The position numbers and the translations under genes are program-made. From contig NC_062977.1 in the NCBI RefSeq assembly GCF_023078275.1, forward strand, positions 16,823,118 through 16,887,117: 64,000 nucleotides of DNA, read 5' to 3'. The DNA comes from Leguminivora glycinivorella. Lineage: Eukaryota; Arthropoda; Insecta; Lepidoptera; Tortricidae. The notes under the pieces were generated by a model. That model did no database searches and was not told where the DNA came from. It worked only from the letters and a program-made list of their open reading frames with translations. This document shows positions 11,036 to 21,273 of this stretch, piece by piece (the first letter of the stretch is position 1; each line of letters starts with the position of its first letter).

Positions 11036-11134
11036 ATGTGTACTCATTAGTGGAGCAGTGCGACGTAGCCTTACAAAGTTTCTTAGGGCTTTTGAATATG
11101 TCGTGAATACAGTATGGTCATGTACAGTGAACCA

Positions 11135-11250
11135 ATTGGAACCCTAGGCCACCGTAGGACTATGTCATAGTGGCGTTATAAATCAAATTGTATGAAATCT
11201 CTTACTGCTTGTCATTTTGACATGGTTGTAGAGTGGCCTAGGGTTCCAAT
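11135..11250. mobile_element. MITE, ATTGGAACCCTAGG family, intact
   Basis: Perfect 18-bp terminal inverted repeats ATTGGAACCCTAGGCCAC / GTGGCCTAGGGTTCCAAT, 116 bp overall. Confidence 0.85.
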
Positions 11251-11434
11251 GAGGAGGCACACTCAAAGGTTATGACAGATGGCGCCACCCTATTACTCCA
11301 TTGCACAGATAAAAAAAAAGTCATACGTGAGTGAGTATTTGTTTTCTCTCTCACACATATCAATGACAGTGACATGCCTAGACACTTGCACAGGCGCCGC
11401 CTGGCGGGGTAAAATATCAGCGTGTTTCCTCATT
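11248..11434. mobile_element. MITE, AATGAGGAGGCACACT family, copy 1
   Basis: Ends AATGAGGAGGCACACT / AGCGTGTTTCCTCATT; the body holds GACAGATGGCGCCACC. Its left end abuts and overlaps by three bases the previous MITE. The second copy, at 49400-49590, is in the opposite orientation. Confidence 0.8.
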
Positions 11435-11885
11435 GGTTGAATGTACATACAAGTGTACGGAATACATGGCAGGCCCATTTACTGCCATGATTTTGACTGT
11501 TTCACATGCGCAGTTATTCTTATTCGAAGTTCTATATATTCTCAATGTATTTTCATTTTAAGAGTACCTAAATCTTACAAAATAGAATAATACACCGTTA
11601 ACATTATTGATGTTACAACGTGTATAACCAGTTGATAGTAACTGATACGTTGAAATACGAAATGGAGAGAGGTTATGCTTTAATCGTACACGTTTTTTTC
11701 TTTATCAGAAAAGTAATTCAGGGTTACTTTAGGGCAGGGCAACTTTTATTTCAATTCTACTTGTACCATCTACTAATACGGTCCATGAGCACGTATATCT
11801 ACTTTGTAACATCTTATAACACCATGGATGCAATAAATAAATATGAATATGAATACCGATTTTCATCAATTCATCATTCGAAAAG

Positions 11886-12210
11886 ACAATAAATAAAATA
11901 AATACGTATTATAGGACTTCTTACATAGATTAACTGAGTTCCACTGTAAGTTCACGAAGGCGTGTTGTGGGAGCTTAGACAACGATATAAGTAAGTATAT
12001 GTATAAATTGTAGAATATAGAAATAGTCATGGATGTTTTCCACGTATATGGAAACAAATATCTGTGCTCATCACACTCACACTCAGAACAAATATCTGTG
12101 CTCATCACACTCACACTCAGGAACAAATATCTGTGCTCATCACACTCACACAGGAACAAATATCTGTGCTCATCACACGAATAAGTAAATGCCCTTACCG
12201 AACAAATACA
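11886..12210 (-). mobile_element. tRNA-derived SINE (GACCGGTCTGG family), minus copy with internal tandem repeat
   Basis: The minus-strand body matches the family tail (TAGGACTTCTTACATAG, CTTAGACAACGATATAAG). It ends near GTAAATGCCCTTACCG, so the box A/B head is missing. It contains the tandem repeat at 12053-12178. Confidence 0.75.
12053..12178. repeat. Tandem repeat, about 34-bp unit, four copies, inside a SINE
   Basis: Units begin AACAAATATCTGTGCTCATC at 12053, 12087, 12122 and 12155. Each corresponds to the SINE segment GATGAGCACAGATATTTGTT, so part of the SINE body was locally amplified. Confidence 0.9.
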
Positions 12211-12239
12211 ACTTGTATTAAGTACAATAGGTGCATCTT

Positions 12240-12527
12240 GTCTTAAAGAAAAAGCTGATGTAATAATAATTATGTCTCATTATCACAGCCCATTATTTAC
12301 TGTTATCAGCATATACGAGTACAATGAAGATAGCACTATGTTGCCGTCCTAATGGGAAACAATGGCCGCCAGATGCATCACACAAAGGACACTTCCCGAT
12401 TGACGTGTTCATTAAGATGGCCCTCTGTATCGCTGGAGGAAAAGTTTCCTCTGTACAAGTAGGTCAAGCTTCAAGTTGCCGATAATATGGAGAATGGGGT
12501 ATAATGGGGGTATAATTATTGAGGGAA
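12240..12527. other. Unassigned stretch
   Basis: No gene. About 12335-12485 is GC-richer than its surroundings (ATGGCCGCCAGATGCATCAC) but has no recognisable product or second copy. Confidence 0.35.
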
Positions 12528-12585
12528 ATTGGTCAATTTAGCCCCAAACTAAGCATAACTTGTACTAAGGACGACGATATACAAA
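12528..12585 (-). mobile_element. SINE 3' fragment (GACCGGTCTGG family)
   Basis: GCCCCAAACTAAGCATAACT followed by GACGATATA matches the minus-strand 3' region of the SINE at 62068-62338. Confidence 0.55.
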
Positions 12586-12703
12586 CATAAGGTGATAGCA
12601 AATTAGAAGTAAAATTCTTAATTTCAGTTTTGTGGTAAAAACATCGTAAAAAGTATAATATTTTAAACTCAAATATACTCAGGCACAGAGTACTAACCTA
12701 ACT

Positions 12704-12939
12704 AAAAAATTAAAATTTTGAAAAATACCCCGACATTGTGGACTGATTTTCATGAAGCATGTAGCCATTCCAGAACACTCCCGACGAATCCAGCTTTCAA
12801 ACAAAAAAAAACTGAATTCAAATCAGTTCATCCGTTCAGGAGCTACGATACCATAGACAGACACACACACAGACAAACAGACGGACAGAAAGACACGTCA
12901 AATTTATAACACCCCGTCGCTTTTGCGTCGGAGGTTAAA
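12704..12939 (+). mobile_element. Short element with AACCCCCGAC termini, copy 3
   Basis: Degraded left end (AATACCCCGACATTG), good right end (TTTTGCGTCGGAGGTTAA); short (CAGA)n at 12855-12895. Confidence 0.8.
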
Positions 12940-13021
12940 AATACCGGTAGCCAATTTGTTAGCACCTTATATTTTATGTATAAAAAACATAGAAAACAAC
13001 AACGACTCGGAACAAATAACT

Positions 13022-13413
13022 AAGGTACAGCGGGACAAATCTCGACTTTGCAATTGGGGCAATTGTACCTAATCCATTTTTTCCATTATTCAGCAATTAC
13101 CGAATAGTTTGTGCATTTGGAACACGACTCCGATTTTGATAAAAATTGGTAGGCTGATAGAGTCCATGATGTTGAGCAAGATCCATTAGGTTTCCCAAAA
13201 TGTCCTTTTTATCAAAATCGGAGACGTGTACCAAATGTACAAACTATTCGGGAATTGCTCTATTACACTATGATGTTGAGTTCTACATGTATCCACTGAA
13301 CACGCCTACCATATATAACCGGTGAACAGTCTATTTAATGCAAATTTTTAAATCATGGAAAAAATGGACCAGTTACATTTGCCCCCCAGTCGAGATTTGC
13401 CCCGCTGTACCTT
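13022..13413. mobile_element. MITE, AAGGTACAGCGGGG family, full copy
   Basis: Left AAGGTACAGCGGGACAAATC, right GATTTGCCCCGCTGTACCTT. The 392-bp length exceeds the 7501 copy because another inverted-repeat element sits inside it at 13093-13258. Confidence 0.85.
13093..13258. mobile_element. Nested inverted-repeat element inside a MITE
   Basis: Arms CAATTACCGAATAGTTTGTG and its near reverse complement ending CTATTCGGGAATTG, with inner arms CTCCGATTTTGAT / ATCAAAATCGGAG. The host MITE copy at 7501 lacks this segment, so it is an insertion. Confidence 0.75.
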
Positions 13414-13440
13414 ATCTATATTTAAATCAGACAGGACTAA

Positions 13441-13466
13441 CCACAAGGCCAGACCGGTCGTCAAAT
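13441..13466 (-). mobile_element. SINE 5' scrap (GACCGGTCTGG family)
   Basis: GGCCAGACCGGTCGTC is the minus-strand head of the SINE family; nothing else of it remains here. Confidence 0.5.
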
Positions 13467-13798
13467 TATCTATGCCTTTATTAAAGCTATCTTTTTAGGC
13501 AAACAAAACACGACACTTAAAAACGTCATAAGACTCATAAGATTTATATCTCATTGTCACCAGTGAAGGTGATACATAGCCGTTATATTTTCCGGGTAAA
13601 TCGTGTGGCTAAACCAAATTTATGGGGGCCTAAAAGGCAACGCCCGTAATCTGTTTCATTACACTCGGAAATGACGCCGCAGCGTTTTGAGTACTCCATT
13701 CGAGGCCATCACTCATATTTAGTTGCGTCTTTTCATTCTTGTAATCTTCAATTTAATTTGAAATGTTTGTAAAACACTGATTTAAACTTTCACGATTA

Positions 13799-13988
13799 TC
13801 CATACTAATATTATAAATGGGAAAGTGTGTGTGTGTCTGTTTGTTTGTCCGTCTTTCACGGCAAAACGGAGCGACGAATTGACGTGATTTTTAAGTGGAG
13901 ATAGTTGAAGAAATGGAGAGTGACATAGGCTACTTTCTGTCTCTTTCTAGAGACAAAAGAAAAAGCGAAGCCGCGGGCAGAAGCTAGT
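13799..13988 (+). repeat. CCATACTAATATTATAAATG repeat, copy 2
   Basis: TCCATACTAATATTATAAAT to GGGCAGAAGCTAGTT; closely similar to 513-692. Confidence 0.8.
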
Positions 13989-14017
13989 TACACATAATTT
14001 TATTATTTTTAAATCGT

Positions 14018-14150
14018 TACTTAATCGCGTATGACGTATTAAACTGACCTCCAACGTTTTAGGGACGGCGTTGTCCCCGTGGTCTCGGAGAAGACTCAGA
14101 CCAGAGATCAGAGTCGCGATTAAGTCCCGATTTAAAAATAATTATTTCAA
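14018..14150 (+). repeat. Probable Penelope-like element UTR fragment
   Basis: Contains CTGACCTCCAACGTTTTAGG, GAGAAGACTCAGACC and GCGATTAAGTCCCGATTT. The last block recurs at 41350-41370 (GCGATTAAGTCCCGTTTT), directly downstream of a Penelope-like ORF C-terminus, which suggests both come from the same family. Inference only. Confidence 0.45.
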
Positions 14151-14997
14151 ATGTTTGTACTGTACCTCTAGGTAAGTCTTATTCCTGAGTTGATTATTAA
14201 ACTTACCCTTTTCGCCGCCATTTACTTGATAGGTATAAAGTATTACTAGTATGTCTACGTGCAGTTTTCGTTCCCTGATGCTAATTTATTACTTTGGTGA
14301 CGTGACGGCAAAAGGGTTAAGTATAGCAACCAACTGGCCAAGGTATATGTCATACTATTTTTCTGTTCGACGAAACTGAGAAGTGTTAACTTCGTTTACC
14401 GCAGCGGCCTGAATTTTGTCGCTTTCCAGGACAGAAAAGACATTTTTTTTTTCATTCGAATGCCTACCCATGAATCCCGGTTTCATGCTCGATGAATATT
14501 CAGTATCGTGCGTGACATGGGCCGATTTGCATACTAACTGTATCAATTGGAGCAAGCTGAGAGATGGCTGAGAGAAGTCGTCGGGTGAGTAGAATGTGCA
14601 ACTATCTTACTATTTTATATTCTGTTCATTTAAATAATCAAAAAAAAAATGTGCGTGGAGTCCCTACGCGCGAAAGAAGTGGAACTTCGTAACATAACCT
14701 TAAAACATTCTGTCAGGTGACTGTCACGTTTTTGCGTTTAGTTACTGTTTTAAATATTTACATAGCTAATTGCTAAAATTATTGAAAAAACAAACATAAA
14801 CTCGTGAAATACGGACAAGTTCAAGAGTTTCACTTCAAAAATTGGCATATTCCTGGCATCAGTCTAGCATTAGGCGAAATTAGCACTGAGCGTTAAATAT
14901 TTAACGCTGTCAGTTGGAAATCGCATTAGAAGTTTCACTTCAAGAATAGTAAAATAAATAATTTACGGTAGTTACAACATTTGTCGGTTACCAAACA

Positions 14998-15330
14998 CGC
15001 TGGTAGCCTAGCGGTAAGTACGTGCGACTTTCGTTCCAGAGGTCGTGGGTTCGAACCCCAGCTCGCACAAATTAATTTTTCGGAATTTATGTGCGAAATT
15101 TCATTTCATATCTGCCAGTTGCTTTTCGGTGAAGGAAAACATCGTGAGGGAACCGGATTAATTCCAACATGGTCTAGTTTACCCTTCGGGTTGGAAGGTC
15201 AGATGGCAGTCGCTTTCGTAATAAACTAGTGCCTACGCCAAATCTTGGGATTAGTTGTCAAAGTGGACCCCAGGCTCCCATGAGCCGTGGCAAATGCCGG
15301 GATAACGCAAGGAGGATGATGATGACCAAA
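14998..15330 (+). mobile_element. tRNA-derived SINE, second family (HaSE-like)
   Basis: A box TGGTAGCCTAGCGGTAAG, B box GGTTCGAACCCC, then AAATTTCATTTCATAT, GTGAAGGAAAACATCGTGAG and a GCCGTGGCAAATGCCGGGAT...GATGATGATG tail. This is the widespread lepidopteran SINE type with an RTE-like GATG tail. It is not a working tRNA. A 3' scrap of the same family lies at 57720-57785. Confidence 0.85.
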
Positions 15331-15830
15331 CCAAAAAATATAAACCAAGCGGGTCTGTCACTGAGCGACCTGTCTTTAACCTTCTTAATTGGCTGTGTAA
15401 TGTTTTCAGGTATCATTCACCCTCGTGGCTTAAGGAGCCTTTTGAGGGTAAACTTTGTTTACATGTTAGTATTTATTTAAATCCCTCAAGATACTATTAA
15501 CCTTTTCACCGCCATTGGCTTAACGTGAAGTCAGTTCATTTTCATTCAAAACTCATTACGGGTTGTTTAAGTGCAATTTTCGACATTGCAATTTAATTAT
15601 ATATAAATATTACACAAAATCTTTGTTTCAAGTTACAACAAAAAAATATGTAGCTTCATGATTTACATCTACCCTTGAAAGTTATCACAGCAGTAATAAA
15701 AATACTTTCTACTTTAAAACCTCCAAAGGGAAATAAGTACTTACGCCCGACCGACCTAAGTATTCCGTAATACCTATACGTTGGCGCGTTACCAGAATAC
15801 ACAATTTATCTTCCCGACAAATCAGGGTAT
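15331..15830. other. Unassigned stretch
   Basis: AT-rich, no gene or repeat recognised; the open frame over 15229-15480 starts inside the SINE tail and has no family features. Confidence 0.4.
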
Positions 15831-16484
15831 GTAGCCAAATGCACAAACGCTCACGATAATATCGTTATCGTAAACATGAAATAAATGTCATATACAAAGA
15901 AAAAGTGACCAAGGCCTCCAAGTGTACCGAGCTGGAATCGAACAAGCGTCCTTCGTTTACCGGACGGATACCTAAACCGCTCTGCCATCGGGTCACGAAG
16001 GCAAGGGTCGAAAATTCCAAGTACATTATATGACATTTCCGAAAGCTTGTGGCGCCCTCTAAGCATCCCTGAGGTAGAACGATATGGTTCGACCTCCTGG
16101 CTGAATCGACTCAGGTGATTACAAGCTAGCAAAGAAAGATGGCGCTACCATCGTCATTGGAATTTTCGACCCTTGCCTTCGTGACCCGATGGCCGAGCGG
16201 TTTAGGTATCCGTCCGGTAAACGGAGGACGCTGGTTCGATTCCAGCTCGGGATATTTGGAGGCCTTGGTCACTTTTTCTTTGTATATGACATTTATTCCA
16301 TGTTTATGAAGTATAATAGTAGTGTGACTACTTAAAATACAAATTAAAATATTTTCATACAAAATAATTTAAGTAATTTGTTCGTTATCGTAGCTTGCTA
16401 TCTCTATCGCCTTTCCCTTTTGGCGCGAGAGAGCCAGACTGCGTTTCGATCGGCGTCTGGCGTCAACGATTGTCATTTGGCTAG
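15831..16484. mobile_element. MITE G (GTAGCCGAATGGC family), split by an insertion
   Basis: Left half 15831-15872 (GTAGCCAAATGCACAAACGC), right half 16382-16484 (ATCTCTATCGCC, GAGAGAGCCAGACTGCG, GTCATTTGGCTAG). The halves belong to one ~145-bp MITE interrupted by 15873-16381. Other copies: 20276-20434, 60978-61093, 61748-61892, 41892-42008. Confidence 0.75.
15873..16381. mobile_element. Inverted pair of tRNA-like SINE units
   Basis: Arms 15872-16020 and 16157-16305 are near-perfect reverse complements (~148 bp) around a 136-bp centre. The plus-strand arm holds GATGGCCGAGCGGTTTAGG (A box), GTCCGGTAAACGGAGGAC (anticodon-arm-like) and GGTTCGATTCC (B box), resembling a Ser/Leu-type tRNA. TCGTTATCGTA flanks the whole unit at 15862-15872 and 16382-16392. 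The unit sits inside MITE G. Confidence 0.75.
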
Positions 16485-16971
16485 GTCGACAGGAAAGGAC
16501 CGGAGATGACATTTCATAATCTTTCTGAAAGGTAATTCTGCTGAGTTTCAAATCCTGTGAATTTTTATACGGGGAGCTTTAGAGGACGTTTGGATGAGGA
16601 TAAATACGTATTCATTAATCATTTGTAATATAAAATGTCTTTTAGGAAATGGAACGGTTTTTAAAGCAAATCATTTTTGGATTATTCATTGAGTTATTTA
16701 AACATGTCTGTTTTAAATCATACGAAATACCACATTATATTGAGGGTGCGCGAATAATTGAGTTTTTATAACTTTTTAAATTGTTATAAGTACGCAGCTT
16801 TGGTATCTTTTACAAATAAAAAACATGTATATTCCTACTACGTGCTGCGGCGGACATACCTAAGTAATGGGATATTTCGCAAAACGCATTTCGTAGCCAT
16901 TGTCCAAGTTAAACACTCAGGCTGCAGAACATTGCCGTAATATTCCCTAAGCATTCTCTTTTAATCTCTGG

Positions 16972-17030
16972 CTCGGCTCGACTGCACTGACGATGACGCA
17001 CATACTCATACTGATCAACTTATTTATTAA
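16972..17030 (+). repeat. Short dispersed repeat, copy 1
   Basis: TCGGCTCGACTGCACTGA ... CATACTGATCAACTTATTTA recurs at 18212-18275 with about 80-90% similarity by eye. Confidence 0.5.
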
Positions 17031-17036
17031 ATTCCT

Positions 17037-17650
17037 ATAAATAAATAAATATTATAAGGACATTCTTACACACATTGACTGATTCCCACGGTAACCTCAG
17101 ACAACGATATATATGTATATAATTATAGAGGAATAAGTAAGGGACAGTAAGTCAGTAAGTGACATCTAGCGACAATCACGCGTCAAATAGCGTAAAATTA
17201 TCAGTACCACTACTCGATACTCTAGGTGTCAACGGTGTCTCGTCTGCCAAAAATGTAATATTAGAATAGTTTACAACTTATATTACAGCAGAAGGAATTG
17301 AAAACAGAATACTGATTAATACTATTGTAATATTAGCTAAAAATTGGTGAGCATTAGACTCTTCGTTAGTCGCGACATCTATTGACAAGTAGCAGTACTG
17401 ATAATTTACGCTATTTGATGCGTGATTGACGAGTGATTGTCGCTAGATGTCACTACAAATAACCCGCATTGACTGATGTTTGGAGTTACATCTCTTCCCT
17501 TACTTGTTCCTCTATGATATAATATACAAATACTTACAAATACATAGAAAACATCCATAACTCAGGAACAAATATGCCCTTACCGGGATTCGAACCCGGG
17601 ACCGCGGCGTAGCAGGCAGGGTCACTACGCGCTAGGCCAGACCGGTCGTC
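17037..17650 (-). mobile_element. tRNA-derived SINE (GACCGGTCTGG family), minus copy split by a MITE
   Basis: Tail at 17037-17124 (ATTATAAGGACATTCTTACA) and head at 17516-17650 (GGGATTCGAACCCGGGACC, TAGGCCAGACCGGTCGTC). The two halves join in order once the MITE at 17125-17515 is removed. Confidence 0.85.
17125..17515. mobile_element. MITE with long inverted arms, nested in a SINE
   Basis: Ends ATAGAGGAATAAGTAAGGGA / TCCCTTACTTGTTCCTCTAT; inner arms GACATCTAGCGACAATCAC / GATTGTCGCTAGATGTCACT and AGCGTAAAATTATCAGTAC / GTACTGATAATTTACGCTAT. 391 bp, non-coding. Confidence 0.85.
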
Positions 17651-17662
17651 AAAATATATATT

Positions 17663-17842
17663 ACTAGCTTTTGCCTGCGGCTTCGCTCGCGTTAGAAAGA
17701 GACAAAAAGTAGCCTATGTCACTCTCCATCCCTTCAACTATCTCCACTTAAAAAATCACGTCAATTCGTAGCTCCGTTTTGCCGTCAAAGACGGACAAAC
17801 AAACAGACACACACACTTTCCCATTTATAATATTAGTATGGA
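17663..17842 (-). repeat. CCATACTAATATTATAAATG repeat, copy 3
   Basis: Minus-strand copy, ACTAGCTTTTGCCTGCGGCT to ATAATATTAGTATGGA. Confidence 0.8.
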
Positions 17843-17858
17843 TTTCTATTCTTCTACA

Positions 17859-18014
17859 AGGCCCAGGTATCGATGGATCGATGAGGTCCAGAAAGACCTG
17901 TGTGACCTTCAAGTGACGGAGTGGCATCAGATCGCACAGGATAGGAGCGAATGGCGGAATCTAGTGTCGGAGGCCAAGATCCACTTCGGGTCGCTGAGCC
18001 ATCGCAGTAAGTAG
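17859..18014 (+). pseudogene. Non-LTR retrotransposon ORF C-terminal remnant
   Basis: The plus frame from 17859 reads RPRYRWIDEVQKDL, then VTEWHQIAQDRSEWRNLV and SEAKIHFGS, stopping at TAG 18012-18014. The pattern GRPxxRWxDxVxxDL...W...AQDRxxWRxxVxEA is the characteristic C-terminal tail of ORF2 in RTE-type and related LINEs, downstream of the reverse transcriptase. Only about 50 codons survive, with no start codon and no reverse transcriptase domain. They lie directly against the 3' side of the dispersed repeat ending at 17842. It is a dead fragment. The clade is judged from memory of the motif only. Confidence 0.7.
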
Positions 18015-18211
18015 TAAGTAAAGTAAGTACAATTCTTCTACAGTCGACATTCTTCGGTATTCTTCGGTATTCGGTTTTCTTAGGTATTCAAACTTGTAGT
18101 TTTCTAAAGTAGGTACACTCGGGTTTAAAAGGCCACATTTAATCCTAGTGATTATGCCCCAGCTTGAACGGTGCGTTCCTTTGTGCATCGGCGAGGTATG
18201 TAATCTCCTCT

Positions 18212-18275
18212 AATCTTCGGTTCGACTCAGCTGCACTGAGGCACACACCCATACTGATCAACTACGTTATTAAAT
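18212..18275 (+). repeat. Short dispersed repeat, copy 2
   Basis: TTCGACTCAGCTGCACTGAG ... CATACTGATCAACTACGTTA, similar to 16972-17030. Confidence 0.5.
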
Positions 18276-18974
18276 TGCTACGTTTTATGAAACCTTGTAC
18301 GACGAGTTACGACATCAAACTGACGGGGCTATTATCCAGCGACGCCTTAGTTTGCAACGCTAGTGATGTTATATTTTATTAATTTAGAGGTAGTATTGTT
18401 TAGCTTTCTATGTATTAATATTAAAAGGTGTGTAACGGTTTTATTTACTTTCAACCTTTTTTCTAGAAGCTGTTTGATGCTGGCCGTTTGACATACCTAA
18501 TTGTAAAATTCAAATTTCTTATTCGCTGCTTCGATATGTCTGCGGGAAAATGCCAGAAGGTCACCGGCAGGCTGTGAATTTATATCTTTCTAAATATCTA
18601 ATTCTTCTTCAAGCATCTTTTGTTAGTCTAATTTGAGTGTGCTGCGGTTTTCTGGTTCGGGTAAGTGTTGTAGTAGATGATTTTCACAATTAAAGTTCCA
18701 CTGCGATCTGTGTCTCCTTCTTTCATTTATATGTATCCCACATCTACTTCTATTTTCCTTAGTGAACACCAAACACCAAAGTATACTTCAATCACTGAAA
18801 ATCCCCACTTTGGTGGGCCGGGTGTGGCAAAATTCATGCTATAAAATAATATTTGCTACTTATTTTTTAATTAGTCTTACCTTTTATTTCCCAATTCGTC
18901 TAGACGCGCAGCGTGCGCTTAATGGTTATATTAACCTGAATTGCCCATGTGATGAAATTCCGCAGACAAACTTA
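18276..18974. other. Unassigned stretch
   Basis: AT-rich, nothing recognised; open frames are short and without motifs. Confidence 0.4.
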
Positions 18975-19165
18975 TTTTACCCTTAATAGGGCAGAAGAAT
19001 TTCGGAACTTAGTCAAATTTGAATTCTATCAAATTGTCAAATAAAGTCTAAACTATGGTGGTAAATATATGGCAGGGTTAGCACATGATTGCCGCGAGAA
19101 TATCTCTCCGCGTGATAGACTACTCGTCAAAGAAGATGTGCTGTACTGCCCTATTAAGGGTAAAA
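18975..19165. mobile_element. MITE, TTTTACCCTTAATAGGGCAG family
   Basis: 20-bp inverted ends TTTTACCCTTAATAGGGCAG / CTGCCCTATTAAGGGTAAAA; 191 bp; non-coding. Confidence 0.85.
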
Positions 19166-19262
19166 CATATGTAATTACGTATTTTGTTCATTTCCTTCTT
19201 CATAAAATAAAGAAGTACCAAAATAAATTCTAAGTTACTTCCCAAACAAGTGCTTAAAAAAG

Positions 19263-19300
19263 AAATCGTTTACTAATAGGGTAGCATTAGTAAACGATTT
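19263..19300. repeat. Perfect 15-bp hairpin
   Basis: AAATCGTTTACTAAT and ATTAGTAAACGATTT enclose an 8-base loop AGGGTAGC. No attached gene; it may be a relic of a small inverted element. Confidence 0.7.
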
Positions 19301-19865
19301 TCGTGATTATCTTTTAGCTATGTATTTATTTATCTCCTGTATCTGACCTTTATGTTATCTGATTTATACCTACATATTATCTGATGCTTGATGAAATGAG
19401 ATTTAACTATACCCTCCGGTCATACACATACTTACGTCAAAAAAGAAAGTACATCAGATATAGATAGGTACCTATTTACTTACTGCTTCACCCCATAGCA
19501 CAATCACTATGCAAAGGACTGTCGATACTTCATACTAACACTCGAATCCAAATTTCACAATACATATTTCTGTCCTAAAATTTTATGTTTCTAATACGTC
19601 AATACACCGCCATTAGCAGCGTTGATTATGCAGATACCAAATTAAATTCAGTATCGCGCGTCGTATTATGTCGTATTGGCGAATTTGCGTTTATTAGGCG
19701 TCAACCCGCGAGTAACGAGTGTATACAGACTGTGGTGATATTGTTATTACTTACAGAGCAAGGGTACAGTACATATAAGGACGACTGGGCAAGTCCAAAG
19801 AACATAAATTGTATAAATGTCAGTGTAAAGATCGAAGCACGGTAAAACCTACGTTTAACCGATAC
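19301..19865. other. Unassigned stretch
   Basis: No gene seen; the 86-codon frame at 19585-19845 has no recognisable domain. Confidence 0.4.
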
Positions 19866-19988
19866 TAAGGCCCACTTGCACCAATCACTTAACTCAGGGT
19901 TAGTGGGCTGTCATCTGTCAAATTCCATATAAAATGGTGGGTTAACCTTCGGATTACCCCACTATTTTCGTTGGTGTAAGTGGTCCTA
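19866..19988. mobile_element. MITE, GGCCCACTTGCACCAA family, internally deleted
   Basis: TAAGGCCCACTTGCACCAAT and TTGGTGTAAGTGGTCCTAA ends, with CTCAGGGTTAGTGGGCTGTC and GTGGGTTAACC sub-terminal blocks. The full version is at 39368-39714. Confidence 0.8.
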
Positions 19989-20275
19989 ATTGGAAAAAGC
20001 CCGCAGTGAGAAGTATTTGTTGTTTACTTCGGACTTTTACCGACATTGATTTGGTAAAACCTACCACGACGGTCGGTAAATGTTGGCCGAAGTTTTTGGG
20101 AAGTTTATGTAAAACTTGTGTCTGTCTTGTCTCCACACTTGTCTCTCTCTACCCAAAACAGAGGAGCTATAGAGAGAGCTTGCTAAGATAAGATGTTATT
20201 ATTAAAACTCTAGATCCCAGCGCGAAAATGTTTTTCGGAGAAATCGCGAAGCGGCTGGCTGACGTAACTGCGTGC

Positions 20276-20434
20276 GTAGCCGAATGGCACAAACGCTCAC
20301 GAAACACTTACGAAACGAAACGCTCGTAGACATCTATCTCTATCGCTCTTGCGTATTGGCGCGACAGAGCCAGACAACCTTTCACGGCGTTTCGTTTTCG
20401 TTTCGCGTCGTAGAAATGCCATTGCTGGCGACTA
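20276..20434. mobile_element. MITE G copy
   Basis: GTAGCCGAATGGCACAAACG at left; CTCTATCGCTCTTGCGTATT and GGCGCGACAGAGCCAGA in the centre; GTAGAAATGCCATT at right, with a degraded final end. Confidence 0.8.
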
Positions 20435-21098
20435 CCTCACGCAACGTATCAGCATTGTGGCCAATGCCTCAAGGGTCTAGTTTAGATGTGAGCTAAGCTA
20501 TACATTTTTTCATTGTTGTCCATGATGGCTGGGTACCCAGCCTTGGCTGGCTGGTAGGTACCCCCGCTGGTCTGTATTCTCGATTTACTAGTACTCGCTC
20601 ATCATTAGAGAATATACTAGCATGGCGTTGCGAATTGCCGAGGTTAATTAAAAGCTTGCGAATATTCCTTTAAGGCCGGTTGCCAAGAGAGAGAGAGAAA
20701 TTAAACGTTTAGAGTCCGCCCGGGAACTGAAATGAAATTATTTGGCAAGGCTAGTGGCGAGCTCTTGGTTGCCAAATTATTTTATTACTTACATTTGAAA
20801 TCTTTTCTTTCTATTCTTAATACTTGGAAGCTTTCGTCTACGAGTATATTATACAATAAATTTACTTATTTTTACTTAGGTACTTACATGTTAAAATCTA
20901 AAATTATATAAAAATGTTAATTAGTCATTATCTTAATTACTTTTAATTAATTAACAACTGTAAATGTAACATACGGTGGGCTGCAAGATACAGGCCTAGT
21001 CTAGTTTGCAGTCCACCGGATAATGCCTGCGTGTAAAACTTTGTGTTTTTATTTAATTAATTAATTTACTTTACTTTAAATACTTTACTTTAAATAAA
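20435..21098. other. Unassigned stretch
   Basis: Contains a perfect 16-bp palindrome GGCTGGGTACCCAGCC (20527-20542) and a GAGA tract near 20686. No gene. Confidence 0.4.
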
Positions 21099-21273
21099 CT
21101 TTTTCCCGTGGCTTCGCTCGCGTTAGAAAGATACAAAAAGAAGCCTATGTCACTCTCCATCCCTTCAAGTATCTCCACTTAAAAAATCACGTCAATTCGA
21201 CGCTACGTTTTGCAGTGAAAGACGGACAAACAAACAGACACACACATTTGCCCATTTATAATATTAGTATGGA
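21099..21273 (-). repeat. CCATACTAATATTATAAATG repeat, copy 4
   Basis: Minus-strand copy from CCCGTGGCTTCGCTCGCG to ATAATATTAGTATGGA. Confidence 0.8.

Noticed and set aside
12053..12178. CRISPR-like direct repeats
   Set aside because: The units are contiguous copies of a SINE segment with no unique spacers, in a eukaryotic repeat context.
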